64,000 nucleotides of DNA from a virus (IMGVR_UViG_3300042402_003111:101800-165799); one strand, 5' to 3'. Counted from the stretch's first letter, positions 24,786 through 30,874 are shown. Notes: generated by a model from the letters alone, not told the origin. A program made the numbers and translations.

Positions 24786-24835
24786 TTATCTATTGTCTCT
24801 ATAGAAAAATACCATAAGAAATCTATTGAAATCGC

Positions 24836-24864
24836 TTGATTTATAGATTAAATAAACATATAAT
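24836..24864 (+). promoter_or_regulatory. Sigma70-type promoter of rubrerythrin
   Basis: TTGATT at 24836, a 17-base spacer, then a perfect TATAAT at 24859. The gene starts at 24918 with an AAGGAG site. Confidence 0.7.
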
Positions 24865-24917
24865 ATTAAGACAGTTTTAAACTGCTGTACCATTTTTTAC
24901 ACACAAGGAGACTTAAA

Positions 24918-25355
24918 ATGGCAAAATTAGTAGGAACCAAAACAGAACAGCATTTGAAGGATGCGTTCGCAGGCGAATCAAAAGCAAATCGTCGTTACTT
25001 GTATTTCGCGAACATGGCTGACATCGCCGGAGCAACTGATGTTGCTAACATCTTCCGTCATACCGCAGAAGGTGAAACAGGTCACGCACATGGTCACATG
25101 GAATATTTGATTGATGGCGGTAGCGGTGATCCAGAAACCGGTCTACCAGCTAAGAACATTGTGCAGGCTCTTGAAAGTGCTATTCATGGCGAAACACATG
25201 AGTACACTGACATGTACCCTGGCATGGCTCGTGATGCTCGTGAAGAAGGTTTTGATGAAATTGCTGATTGGTTCGACACTCTTGCTAAGGCAGAGCGTAG
25301 CCATGCTGGCAAGTTTCAGAAGACACTTGATGCTTACAAAGCAGACAACGTTTAA
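24918..25355 (+). CDS. Rubrerythrin-type diiron protein
   Basis: A 145-residue four-helix protein: [16 protein letters not shown] near residue 16, [13 protein letters not shown] near residue 51, [19 protein letters not shown] near residue 85, and AERSHAGKF near residue 125 carry the Glu/His diiron ligands. The C-terminal rubredoxin domain is absent, so it is the short class. It probably reduces peroxide in the cytoplasm. It is followed by a DUF3501 gene, a pairing known in bacteria. The gene is richer in G+C than its neighbours, as in a highly expressed or recently acquired gene. Confidence 0.9.
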   Translation: MAKLVGTKTEQHLKDAFAGESKANRRYLYFANMADIAGATDVANIFRHTAEGETGHAHGHMEYLIDGGSGDPETGLPAKNIVQALESAIHGETHEYTDMYPGMARDAREEGFDEIADWFDTLAKAERSHAGKFQKTLDAYKADNV

Positions 25356-25370
25356 TTTGTAGCACTTAAT

Positions 25371-25393
25371 AGGGGACCTAGTCCCCTTTTTTC
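25371..25393 (+). terminator. Terminator after rubrerythrin
   Basis: AGGGGAC pairs with GTCCCCT around CTA, followed by six further Ts. It separates rubrerythrin from the DUF3501 gene, whose ribosome site lies just after it. Confidence 0.85.
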
Positions 25394-25404
25394 AAAGGTA
25401 CATC

Positions 25405-26001
25405 ATGCTTACACATAAAGACTTACATTCACTGGAAGAATACAGTCGTATTAGAAATGATTTCAAACGACACGCTGTTAATCATAGAAAACATCGCCAA
25501 GTAGAATTAGGCGATCATATGACTCTTCATTTTGAAGATCGTGTTACTGTAAAATATCAAATACAGGAAATGTTATTAATCGAAAAAACATTTACCTCTG
25601 AAGGTATTCAAGACGAGTTAGACGCTTACAATCCACTTATTCCCACAGGTACAAATTTAAAAGCCACACTAACTATAGAATACAGCGATCCAACTGTACG
25701 TACTCAAAAGTTAGAAGAACTACACGGTGTAGAAGATCGCATCTATGTTAAAGTAGAAGGTCATCAACCTGTGTATGCTATTGCTGATGAAGATATGGAT
25801 CGCAGCACAGATACTAAAACCGCCGCAGTACATTTTTTACGTTTCGAACTAACACCAGAAATGATAGCAGACTTGCGTGATCTTAACACAGCATTTACTG
25901 TCGGTTCAGATCATCCTTCTTATAAAGAATATACTAGAGTAAATACTTTGACTAAGGAAATGTTGGTCAAGGATTTTGATGAAAATAGTATCTTGGCTTG
26001 A
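25405..26001 (+). CDS. DUF3501 family protein
   Basis: A 198-residue protein matching the DUF3501 pattern: LHSLEEYSRIRNDF at the start, then LHFEDRVTVKYQIQEML, IQDELDAYNPLIPTGTNLK and a second-half HFLRFELT. The family has no settled function but often sits beside rubrerythrins, which suggests a role in oxidative stress. Here it follows rubrerythrin after a terminator. It overlaps the next gene by about 23 bases. Confidence 0.8.
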   Translation: MLTHKDLHSLEEYSRIRNDFKRHAVNHRKHRQVELGDHMTLHFEDRVTVKYQIQEMLLIEKTFTSEGIQDELDAYNPLIPTGTNLKATLTIEYSDPTVRTQKLEELHGVEDRIYVKVEGHQPVYAIADEDMDRSTDTKTAAVHFLRFELTPEMIADLRDLNTAFTVGSDHPSYKEYTRVNTLTKEMLVKDFDENSILA

Positions 26002-26284
26002 TTGGTTAGACAAATATATACCCTACTACGAAGTTGATCAGCAACGTACTAGGTATTTTGATAACCCTCCCGAAGTTGTATTGATTATTAATCCAGCAGA
26101 TAGGGTCAAAACGAATTTACGAAATGGAATCACATGGAGTAATTGGGATACTTGTCATAATCAAATGGTAGACACCGGTTATAAAATGGCTCCAATATTT
26201 TTAAGCCGTGATACACACGGTAAATGGTATTGGGCGTTTTGGAGTAAAGAAGAAGCACTTCTAACTGTATTAAAAATTTCCTAA
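25979..26284 (+). CDS. Hypothetical protein, Trp-rich
   Basis: A 101-residue protein starting at ATG 25979 after AAGGATTTTG. It is Trp- and Tyr-rich (WLDWLDKYIPYY, ITWSNWD) with one Cys. It overlaps the DUF3501 gene in another frame by 23 bases. No domain recognised. Confidence 0.5.
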   Translation: MKIVSWLDWLDKYIPYYEVDQQRTRYFDNPPEVVLIINPADRVKTNLRNGITWSNWDTCHNQMVDTGYKMAPIFLSRDTHGKWYWAFWSKEEALLTVLKIS

Positions 26285-26394
26285 ATAATCAGCTGATAGT
26301 CTTTTAATGATTATCTGTATGTACTTTATGGTAAAAACATTGTAAAATACAGATACATACTAATGCAGTATGTTAACTTAGAAAGGAAATTAAC

Positions 26395-26469
26395 ATGAAT
26401 TGGACTACTCCATCAGCAACCGATATGCGCTTCGGTTTCGAAATCACCATGTATATTGCTAATCGTTAA
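26395..26469 (+). CDS. pqqA: PqqA-like precursor peptide of PQQ cofactor
   Basis: A 24-residue ORF too short for standard gene finding. It starts MNWTTP, continues with FGFEITMYIANR, and ends there. The Glu and Tyr used to build PQQ (E-x3-Y) are present in FEITMY, with the typical R-F-G-F before. AAGGAA lies six bases before the ATG and a terminator follows. Sequence style is that of beta- and gammaproteobacterial PqqA. No pqqBCDE is seen, so host enzymes would process it. Confidence 0.8.
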   Translation: MNWTTPSATDMRFGFEITMYIANR

Positions 26470-26486
26470 TTAGTAATTACAAAAAT

Positions 26487-26508
26487 AAAAGGACCTTCGG
26501 GTCCTTTT
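26487..26508. terminator. Bidirectional terminator after pqqA
   Basis: AAAAGGACC pairs with GGTCCTTTT around TTCG. T runs occur on both strands, so it could end both pqqA and the convergent oxygenase gene, whose stop is at 26507. Confidence 0.85.
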
Positions 26509-27085
26509 ACTTTATCATCATACTGTTTTGAAGTAAATTATATGTTGTAGTATTAAACACTACATTAAAAACAGCCATTATAGATCCATCAAAAGAAAAT
26601 AAAGCATGTTTTTTTCTAGTGTTTATATAATACCAAGAATGATTTTCTAAAGGCAAGATCTTATCGTCTTCTAACCAAATCATTGAATGATTTGAACAAT
26701 TTTGGATTGTGTAGATTATTCTAAAAGTAGTTGGATCATTATCCCTATGCCAAGGAAAAAACCCTCCAGGATTCAGTTTTAAATAATGACTACGTCCTAC
26801 TGTAAACGTATTCAAAAAATCTAAGAATGGTGTAGCATGAACTGTAGGTTTCGAAAAATCTTTTTCAGTATACTTTGTGCCGTGTAAACGATTATATTCT
26901 GTTAAACTATCTAGATCTGGTATTCCAGAATCATTGCCATCTAAACTTGTAATACTACAACCAAATCGATTTATATTCTTTCTAGGATTATAAGGCATCC
27001 AGTTTAAAGATTCCAAATCAATTGCGTTTTTATTAACAGGTAATTCTAACTGAATATAATCTTCGTAATGTAATAATCTATGCAT
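26507..27085 (-). CDS. Putative 2OG/Asp-hydroxylase-like oxygenase 2
   Basis: A 192-residue protein. A cupin-like half carries NPGGFFPWHRDND (His-x-Asp) near residue 110 and a later RKKHALFSF with the distal His near residue 160. This resembles aspartyl/asparaginyl hydroxylase folds. It is the only minus-strand gene between 13.9 and 28.9 kb. The substrate is unknown. No clear ribosome site. Confidence 0.6.
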   Translation of the reverse strand: MHRLLHYEDYIQLELPVNKNAIDLESLNWMPYNPRKNINRFGCSITSLDGNDSGIPDLDSLTEYNRLHGTKYTEKDFSKPTVHATPFLDFLNTFTVGRSHYLKLNPGGFFPWHRDNDPTTFRIIYTIQNCSNHSMIWLEDDKILPLENHSWYYINTRKKHALFSFDGSIMAVFNVVFNTTTYNLLQNSMMIK

Positions 27086-27135
27086 CTGTTATTTAATAAC
27101 TAATGTCGTAAAAATACCACATTTCAGACTAGTTC

Positions 27136-27164
27136 TTGACAAAAGATATAAATACTCATATAAT
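27136..27164 (+). promoter_or_regulatory. Strong promoter upstream of the tRNA region, with embedded late-like element
   Basis: TTGACA at 27136, 17-base spacer, TATAAT at 27159. The spacer contains TATAAATACTC (27147-27157), a perfect T4 late-promoter match. An early and a late promoter may overlap here. Confidence 0.75.
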
Positions 27165-27223
27165 AGAAGCATAGTTGAGTTTTGTTGCAAGTATAGCAAC
27201 TTTGCCAAAAAGGTAAAAAGTTG

Positions 27224-27252
27224 TTGACAGCAATCAAATTAGACTATACAAT
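27224..27252 (+). promoter_or_regulatory. Second strong promoter
   Basis: TTGACA at 27224, 17-base spacer, TACAAT at 27247, reading to the 43-aa ORF at 27283 and beyond. Confidence 0.7.
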
Positions 27253-27282
27253 AACATCATAAGTTAATTTTTAGGAACAAAA

Positions 27283-27414
27283 ATGCAACACACGATTCAT
27301 TATACAATCAAAACGATAGCCAAGCAAGGGAGCTTTATGCCCTCTTATTGGTCAACGATTGAGAGTAATGATCGTACACCAGGTAAAGGGTCCATGGAGG
27401 ATCGTGTAACGTAG
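27283..27414 (+). CDS. Small protein (43 aa) in tRNA-region leader
   Basis: A short ORF with an AGGAA ribosome site and two upstream promoters. It begins MQHTIHYTIKTIAKQ and has no recognised family. A terminator follows 28 bases after its stop. It could be a leader peptide or an early phage peptide. Confidence 0.5.
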   Translation: MQHTIHYTIKTIAKQGSFMPSYWSTIESNDRTPGKGSMEDRVT

Positions 27415-27441
27415 TAAAATACAAAACACAAACTTCAAAGG

Positions 27442-27471
27442 ACCCTAGGATTAGAAACCCTGGGGTTTTTT
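27442..27471 (+). terminator. Intrinsic terminator
   Basis: ACCCTAGG pairs with CCTGGGGT (one G-U) around a 9-base loop, followed by six Ts. Confidence 0.75.
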
Positions 27472-27477
27472 GTTTTT

Positions 27478-27692
27478 AGCAGTACAGTGTGTAAAGAGGT
27501 AACGAGGACCTCGCTGGGCACTATAAACATCCAGTAAAAGGGCGGCCTACCGGATGGATTATCCTTGTGTGGATAAAAAAATGGTAGCGTATTAAAAAGC
27601 ATTGCCGAACAGTCAAATTGCGCAAGCAGATGAGTAGTGCTTTTTAATACACACTCTCTAGTCACCCTTGACACGCATAGCGTGAGAGTGTT
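27478..27692 (+). ncRNA. Structured noncoding leader of the tRNA array
   Basis: No ORF is credible here. It holds several stems in a row: GAGGT/ACCTC around 27497-27513, CATCC/GGATG, TTATCC/GGATAA, a perfect 13-pair stem 27589-27601 with 27638-27650, and ACACTCTC (27651) with GAGAGTGT (27684) enclosing ACGC-ATA-GCGT. It is more G+C-rich than its surroundings. It could be a small stable RNA or a processing leader. Confidence 0.5.
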
Positions 27693-27694
27693 AT

Positions 27695-27782
27695 GGGTGT
27701 TGCCCCTGTCGGCGGTCTGTAAAACCGTTACCTTAAGAGATAGGAAGTCAGGTTCGTGGAGCGTTACCATCAGCACCCACCA
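27695..27782 (+). tRNA. tRNA-Tyr(GTA), atypical
   Basis: Acceptor GGGTGTT/AGCACCC, discriminator A and encoded CCA. The anticodon arm CGGT-CTGTAAA-ACCG gives GTA. The D arm is reduced to GCC-CCTGTC-GGC without GG, and the T loop reads AGCGTTA instead of TTCGAAT. Long variable arm. Confidence 0.6.
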
Positions 27783-27788
27783 AATAAT

Positions 27789-27862
27789 TCCGGTGTAGTA
27801 TAATGGCAGTGCGACGGTCTCCAAAACCGTTAGTGGGGGTTCGATTCCCTCCACCGGAGCCA
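27789..27862 (+). tRNA. tRNA-Trp(CCA)
   Basis: Acceptor TCCGGTG/CACCGGA, anticodon loop CTCCAAA, T arm GGGGG-TTCGATT-CCCTC, discriminator G and encoded CCA. Confidence 0.93.
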
Positions 27863-27864
27863 AT

Positions 27865-27939
27865 GGCTCGTTCATATAGAGGTAATTATGCTGGACTGTC
27901 TATCCGGACACAGGAGTTCGATTCTCCTACGAGTCGCCA
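27865..27939 (+). tRNA. tRNA-Asp(GTC)
   Basis: Acceptor GGCTCGT/ACGAGTC, anticodon loop CTGTCTA, T arm AGGAG-TTCGATT-CTCCT, G plus CCA. Confidence 0.92.
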
Positions 27940-28036
27940 TTATAAGGAGAAATATCATGGGGGCGTGACAGTTATAATAATGGTTGGAATTTTAGTAATT
28001 TATATACACAAAAATTTAAGATAAGGAGATCCTGTT

Positions 28037-28153
28037 ATGGATAGTGACAAGAGCTGTAAAGGCGGATTGCTAAGATATGGTTACACATATCAAAACAAGC
28101 ATAAGCTAGCCGCAATTATGTGGCAGTTATACGGAGTAAGAATGGGTGCGTAA
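28037..28153 (+). CDS. Small basic protein overlapping tRNA-Lys
   Basis: A 38-residue ORF with AAGGAG nine bases before the ATG, starting MDSDKSCKGGLLRYG. Its stop codon lies within the tRNA-Lys acceptor stem. No family recognised. The strong ribosome site argues for translation. Confidence 0.4.
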   Translation: MDSDKSCKGGLLRYGYTYQNKHKLAAIMWQLYGVRMGA

Positions 28154-28220
28154 CTCAACTGGTTAGAGTAATCGGCTTTTAACCGATAAGTTGTGAGTTC
28201 GAGTCTCACCGCACCTACCA
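28144..28220 (+). tRNA. tRNA-Lys(TTT)
   Basis: Acceptor GGGTGCG/CGCACCT, anticodon loop CTTTTAA, T arm GTGAG-TTCGAGT-CTCAC, A plus CCA. Confidence 0.93.
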
Positions 28221-28300
28221 TATAAAAACACATTCAAACACATAATGGCGTCCGGAGCTATGGGCTACTGTTACGAGAGCCCAAGAATGTGTTTCTATAT
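28221..28300 (+). ncRNA. Structured spacer A between tRNA-Lys and tRNA-Met
   Basis: AAACACATTC pairs with GAATGTGTTT, flanked by ATATA and TATAT that can extend the stem. An inner hairpin GGGCT/AGCCC lies in the 49-base interior. A partner element with compensating changes lies at 30421-30487. Confidence 0.55.
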
Positions 28301-28375
28301 GGTAGTGTAGCATAATGGTAGTGCAGCACCTTCATACGGTGTACAGTGTAAGTTCGACTCTTACCACTACTACCA
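28301..28375 (+). tRNA. tRNA-Met(CAT), elongator (or Ile2)
   Basis: Acceptor GGTAGTG/CACTACT, anticodon loop TTCATAC, T arm GTAAG-TTCGACT-CTTAC, A plus CCA. A second CAT tRNA at 31997 has initiator features, so this one is elongator Met or a lysidine-modified Ile tRNA. Confidence 0.88.
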
Positions 28376-28377
28376 AT

Positions 28378-28451
28378 GCCCTTGTAGCTCAAAAGTAGAG
28401 CACTCGACTGATAATCGAAAGACGTAGGAGCGTTACCTTCCAAGGGTACCA
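28378..28451 (+). tRNA. tRNA-Ile(GAT), atypical loops
   Basis: Acceptor GCCCTTG/CAAGGGT, anticodon loop CTGATAA, A plus CCA. The D loop is AAAAGTA, lacking GG, and the T loop is AGCGTTA, the same as in the Tyr tRNA. Confidence 0.75.
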
Positions 28452-28461
28452 TAAAGTTTAT

Positions 28462-28536
28462 TCCGAGATAGCACAGCGGTAGTGCAGAAGACTGTTAATC
28501 TTTTGGTCGTAGGTTCGATCCCTACTCTCGGAGCCA
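28462..28536 (+). tRNA. tRNA-Asn(GTT)
   Basis: Acceptor TCCGAGA/TCTCGGA, anticodon loop CTGTTAA, T arm GTAGG-TTCGATC-CCTAC, G plus CCA. Confidence 0.92.
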
Positions 28537-28540
28537 ATAC

Positions 28541-28622
28541 TCGCCCTTGTTGACGGCGTAGAGTAGGACAAATTGTCAACAACAGACCCCCGCTTTCCTT
28601 GGTTGTGCGGCAAACAACCAAG
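28541..28622 (+). other. Two strong hairpins after tRNA-Asn
   Basis: TTGTTGAC (28547) pairs with GTCAACAA (28575), and CTTGGTTGT (28598) pairs with ACAACCAAG (28614). They lie between tRNA-Asn and a membrane-protein gene and probably mark a processing or termination region. Confidence 0.5.
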
Positions 28623-28639
28623 ACCAGTTAAATAACAGT

Positions 28640-28885
28640 ATGAAAGAATTATTGGAAAAACTACCGCAAATTTTAGGCATGATGCCTCAGATTATATCAT
28701 TCTTAAAATATATTCCTATTCTTATGATTTTAGGTGGCATAGGATACGGTGCGTATTACTATGCTCAAAATCATAAAGATCCATTCATCTGTGTAAACAA
28801 TCAAGTATTTGAACAACTGAGAATAGACAGCGATGTTTATGTGTTCAGAGGCGAAACTTGTGTTGACAAGAAAGATGTAGAATAA
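28640..28885 (+). CDS. Small membrane protein with one TM
   Basis: An 81-residue protein with a hydrophobic stretch at about residues 10-45 (strongest at 22-42), then a polar C-terminal part with two Cys (PFICVNN, GETCVDK) that may form a disulfide outside the inner membrane. No family recognised. It lies between tRNA-Asn and tRNA-Ala. Confidence 0.55.
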   Translation: MKELLEKLPQILGMMPQIISFLKYIPILMILGGIGYGAYYYAQNHKDPFICVNNQVFEQLRIDSDVYVFRGETCVDKKDVE

Positions 28886-28887
28886 CT

Positions 28888-28961
28888 GGGGGATTAGTTA
28901 AATGGGATAACATCGGCTTTGCAAGCCGAGATTAACAGTTCGATTCTGTTATCCTCCACCA
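28888..28961 (+). tRNA. tRNA-Ala(TGC)
   Basis: Acceptor GGGGGAT/ATCCTCC (one G-U), anticodon loop TTTGCAA, T arm AACAG-TTCGATT-CTGTT, A plus CCA. Confidence 0.92.
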
Positions 28962-29224
28962 TTACCTATTCTACTAAGAATATTTAAAGCTCTGGTTCGT
29001 AACTTATTTACGAATTCGCTTTCAGTCAGAATACCTTTTTCAAGATTACATTTTCTACAAGTAACTTGTAAATTATCAAACGATGTTCTTCCACCTTTAG
29101 ATTCAGGTATTACATGATCTAGATGAACTTCATTGTTTGTTAAATCTAAGTCACAATAAACACATCGAAGACCATCTCTTTCAATTACCATGCGTCTTAG
29201 ATTAGTTGGTATTCTGTCTTTCAT
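28949..29224 (-). CDS. HNH endonuclease
   Basis: A 91-residue protein with the HNH core: CVYC near residue 21, LDHVIPESKGG (His) near residue 35, FDNLQVTCRKCNLEKG (Asn and second Cys pair). HNH nucleases of this size are often homing enzymes or phage-encoded DNA nickases. Its stop lies inside the 3' end of tRNA-Ala on the other strand, so it may have invaded next to the tRNA. Confidence 0.85.
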   Translation of the reverse strand: MKDRIPTNLRRMVIERDGLRCVYCDLDLTNNEVHLDHVIPESKGGRTSFDNLQVTCRKCNLEKGILTESEFVNKLRTRALNILSRIGNGGG

Positions 29225-29231
29225 AGTTTAT

Positions 29232-29307
29232 TGGGGGTTAGCTCAGTTGGTAGAGCAGCGGATTTTGATTCCGCGTGTCACAGGTTCGATCCCTGTACCC
29301 CTTACCA
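29232..29307 (+). tRNA. tRNA-Gln(TTG)
   Basis: Acceptor TGGGGGT/ACCCCTT with a U-U first pair, anticodon loop TTTTGAT, T arm ACAGG-TTCGATC-CCTGT, A plus CCA. The weak first pair is typical of Gln tRNAs. Confidence 0.9.
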
Positions 29308-30021
29308 TAACACTGCATAGTCTTTGTATTTTTCGGCAGAGGCTATGATTTTATTTTTAAGTCTGTCATAGATTTTAGCATCACTTCGAGGATTGCCACT
29401 AACAATAACAGCAATTCTTGTACTGTCTTCTACTTCAGTATATGTACCGTGGAATGCACGAGTATTATTAATAAACCAACAACCTCTATTAGAAAATGTT
29501 CGACATTCAATTAATTCTGGTTGTAAAATTTTTGGATCTACTGGCGGTTCATACTTAGGTCTTTTAATATAAGGAACTCTTGTTTTTTGTAAAAACAATT
29601 TATTTTTTCCTATATGCTCGAACTCCAAATATATTCTAAGACCAAAGTTACCAGGATCCTGGTGCATGAATCCCATGCCAGTATGTTTGTGTCTTACAGG
29701 CAGTATTACAATAGTACCTAAATCTTCTAAAGGTATTTCAAATACTTCGTACATATACTTACTGAGTTCTGGAAACTCTTTGTCAAAGTTACATAGCCAC
29801 CCAGGTCCTTGATCTTGCCAATTAAGATAAGCAAGCCCCATGTTCCAAGGCCATTTAACTTTAGTATTTTTTTCAGAAGTTAATTCATTATCATATGCAT
29901 ATTGTTTGTAAGGTTCTAATTGTTCTTTATTATGATCGATCCAATCAATTATAGATTGTGCATTGCAAGTAGGCGGAGCAGGCAGATCCAGTGGTGTATA
30001 TAATATATCAAGAAGTTCCAT
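29302..30021 (-). CDS. Putative 2OG/Fe(II) oxygenase 3
   Basis: A 239-residue protein. His-x-Asp lies in FMHQDPGNFGLRIYLEF near residue 120, the distal His in FINNTRAFHGTY near residue 192 and Arg in STRIAVIV. This is the classic 2OG oxygenase arrangement. The stop codon is inside tRNA-Gln on the other strand, and an AATAAATA element sits just upstream of its start. Substrate unknown. Confidence 0.65.
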   Translation of the reverse strand: MELLDILYTPLDLPAPPTCNAQSIIDWIDHNKEQLEPYKQYAYDNELTSEKNTKVKWPWNMGLAYLNWQDQGPGWLCNFDKEFPELSKYMYEVFEIPLEDLGTIVILPVRHKHTGMGFMHQDPGNFGLRIYLEFEHIGKNKLFLQKTRVPYIKRPKYEPPVDPKILQPELIECRTFSNRGCWFINNTRAFHGTYTEVEDSTRIAVIVSGNPRSDAKIYDRLKNKIIASAEKYKDYAVLW

Positions 30022-30026
30022 GGCAA

Positions 30027-30034
30027 TATTTATT
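30027..30034 (-). promoter_or_regulatory. Late-promoter-like AATAAATA upstream of the 29302 gene
   Basis: On the minus strand AATAAATATTGCC precedes the ATG at 30021. It matches 7 of 8 positions of TATAAATA and is a candidate late promoter with a very short leader. Confidence 0.35.
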
Positions 30035-30109
30035 ATCGCTTTAGTACAATGGATAGTACACTTGGTTGCGAACCAGGAAATAGGAGTTCGATTCTCTTAG
30101 GCGGTGCCA
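30035..30109 (+). tRNA. tRNA-Arg(GCG)
   Basis: Acceptor ATCGCTT/AGGCGGT, anticodon loop TTGCGAA, T arm AGGAG-TTCGATT-CTCTT, G plus CCA. The GCG anticodon for CGY codons, rather than the usual bacterial ACG, is unusual. Confidence 0.85.
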
Positions 30110-30115
30110 AACAAT

Positions 30116-30191
30116 GGTGTCCTTAATGTAGTGGCCTGCATACTAGTCTGTGAAACTGGAAGTACCGGATCGATACCGGTAGGACACCCCA
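30116..30191 (+). tRNA. tRNA-His(GTG)
   Basis: Extra G-1 opposite C73 as in all His tRNAs, acceptor GTGTCCT/AGGACAC, anticodon loop CTGTGAA, T loop ATCGATA, encoded CCA. Confidence 0.9.
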
Positions 30192-30193
30192 AA

Positions 30194-30269
30194 GCTGCTT
30201 TAGCTGATGTGGTCATAGCACCGGTCTGAAGAACCGAGGAACCAGGATCGTAACCTGGAGGCAGCACCA
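30194..30269 (+). tRNA. tRNA-Phe(GAA)
   Basis: Acceptor GCTGCTT/AGGCAGC, anticodon loop CTGAAGA, T arm CCAGG-ATCGTAA-CCTGG, A plus CCA. The T loop starts with A instead of T. Confidence 0.88.
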
Positions 30270-30276
30270 AATACTG

Positions 30277-30305
30277 TTGACAGTAACAAAGTAAGATTGT
30301 ATACT
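30277..30305 (+). promoter_or_regulatory. Promoter inside the tRNA array
   Basis: TTGACA at 30277, 17-base spacer, TATACT at 30300, reading into tRNA-Glu. Confidence 0.65.
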
Positions 30306-30319
30306 GTTGGCATAGTAAG

Positions 30320-30335
30320 TGTTCTTTAACAATTT
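30320..30335 (+). promoter_or_regulatory. boxA-like antitermination site
   Basis: TGTTCTTTAACAATTT lies 15 bases after the promoter and upstream of tRNA-Glu. It closely resembles the rRNA-operon boxA (TGCTCTTTAACA) bound by NusB-NusE. Confidence 0.55.
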
Positions 30336-30345
30336 TAAAAACAAA

Positions 30346-30421
30346 GTCCCGTTCATCTAGAGGCCTAGGATACCGCCCTTTCACGGCGAACACACCGGTT
30401 CGAATCCGGTACGGGACGCCA
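30346..30421 (+). tRNA. tRNA-Glu(TTC)
   Basis: Acceptor GTCCCGT/ACGGGAC, anticodon loop CTTTCAC, T arm ACCGG-TTCGAAT-CCGGT, G plus CCA. Very close to host-type Glu tRNA. Confidence 0.93.
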
Positions 30422-30487
30422 TATAAAAACACACTCGATATGCAGATAGCATATAGAGACATAAGAAACGTGAGTGTGTTCCTGTAT
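30421..30487 (+). ncRNA. Structured spacer B after tRNA-Glu
   Basis: AACACACTC pairs with GAGTGTGTT; ATATA can extend to TGTAT. The interior has a perfect ATATGC-AGATA-GCATAT hairpin. The outer stem differs from spacer A (28221) by a compensated pair: T-A in A is C-G in B. Confidence 0.55.
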
Positions 30488-30510
30488 GGGAGGTTAGCTC
30501 AGTTGGTAGA
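30488..30510 (+). pseudogene. Truncated tRNA 5' half
   Basis: GGGAGGT followed by TAGCTCAGTTGGTAGA is a complete tRNA 5' acceptor strand and D arm, but no anticodon arm, T arm or matching 3' strand follows. The next 56 bases are AT-rich and contain a repeated GATACAAAA, then tRNA-Val begins. Confidence 0.7.
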
Positions 30511-30566
30511 AACTACAGACGATACAAAAAAGATACAAAACGAAATTCTTATCTTAGAGAATTTAA

Positions 30567-30640
30567 GGCCCGTTAGTTTAATGGTAGAACTCCGTCTTTA
30601 CACGGCGGTTACGGCAGTTCGATTCTGTCACGGGCTACCA
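30567..30640 (+). tRNA. tRNA-Val(TAC)
   Basis: Acceptor GGCCCGT/ACGGGCT, anticodon loop TTTACAC, T arm GGCAG-TTCGATT-CTGTC, A plus CCA. Confidence 0.88.
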
Positions 30641-30659
30641 AATTTTTCCTACCAAATAT

Positions 30660-30751
30660 GCCAGCGAGACTTGGAAGTCAGAGAGGTCTTATACACCTTT
30701 TAGCGCCAGATTAGCGTTCTTGAGTAGGTTCGATTCCTACCGCTGGTACCA
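30660..30751 (+). tRNA. Type II tRNA, anticodon uncertain (TAT best)
   Basis: Acceptor GCCAGCG/CGCTGGT, T arm GTAGG-TTCGATT-CCTAC, A plus CCA are sound. The D loop is only TGGA. The best anticodon arm is GAGGT-CTTATAC-ACCTT, giving TAT (Ile, AUA), but a long variable arm is unusual for Ile. It may be a Leu-like or remodelled tRNA. Confidence 0.6.
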
Positions 30752-30770
30752 ATATTAGTATAAGTATTAT

Positions 30771-30860
30771 GGAAGTGTGGCAGAGTCCGGTTTATTGCAC
30801 CTGTCTTGAAAACAGACGAACAGAAATGTTCCGTGAGTTCGAATCTCACCGCTTCCGCCA
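30771..30860 (+). tRNA. tRNA-Ser(TGA)
   Basis: Acceptor GGAAGTG/CGCTTCC, anticodon loop CTTGAAA, long variable arm, T arm GTGAG-TTCGAAT-CTCAC, G plus CCA. Confidence 0.92.
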
Positions 30861-30874
30861 ACTAGGAGATTGTT

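Noticed and set aside
27695-27782. tRNA-Tyr region read on the minus strand
   Set aside because: The minus strand lacks an encoded CCA and any T-loop TTC, while the plus strand has a full acceptor stem, a GTA anticodon and CCA.
27435-27875. 146-codon minus-strand ORF
   Set aside because: It is antisense to structured RNA, tRNA-Tyr and tRNA-Trp and has the typical composition of tRNA antisense frames.
27803-28024. 73-codon plus-strand ORF ending in a hydrophobic peptide
   Set aside because: Most of it crosses tRNA-Trp and tRNA-Asp. A 19-residue hydrophobic peptide from a GTG near 27965 is possible but has weak support.
30440-30703. 87-codon plus-strand ORF
   Set aside because: It runs through the truncated tRNA and tRNA-Val; only about 18 codons in the middle look protein-like.
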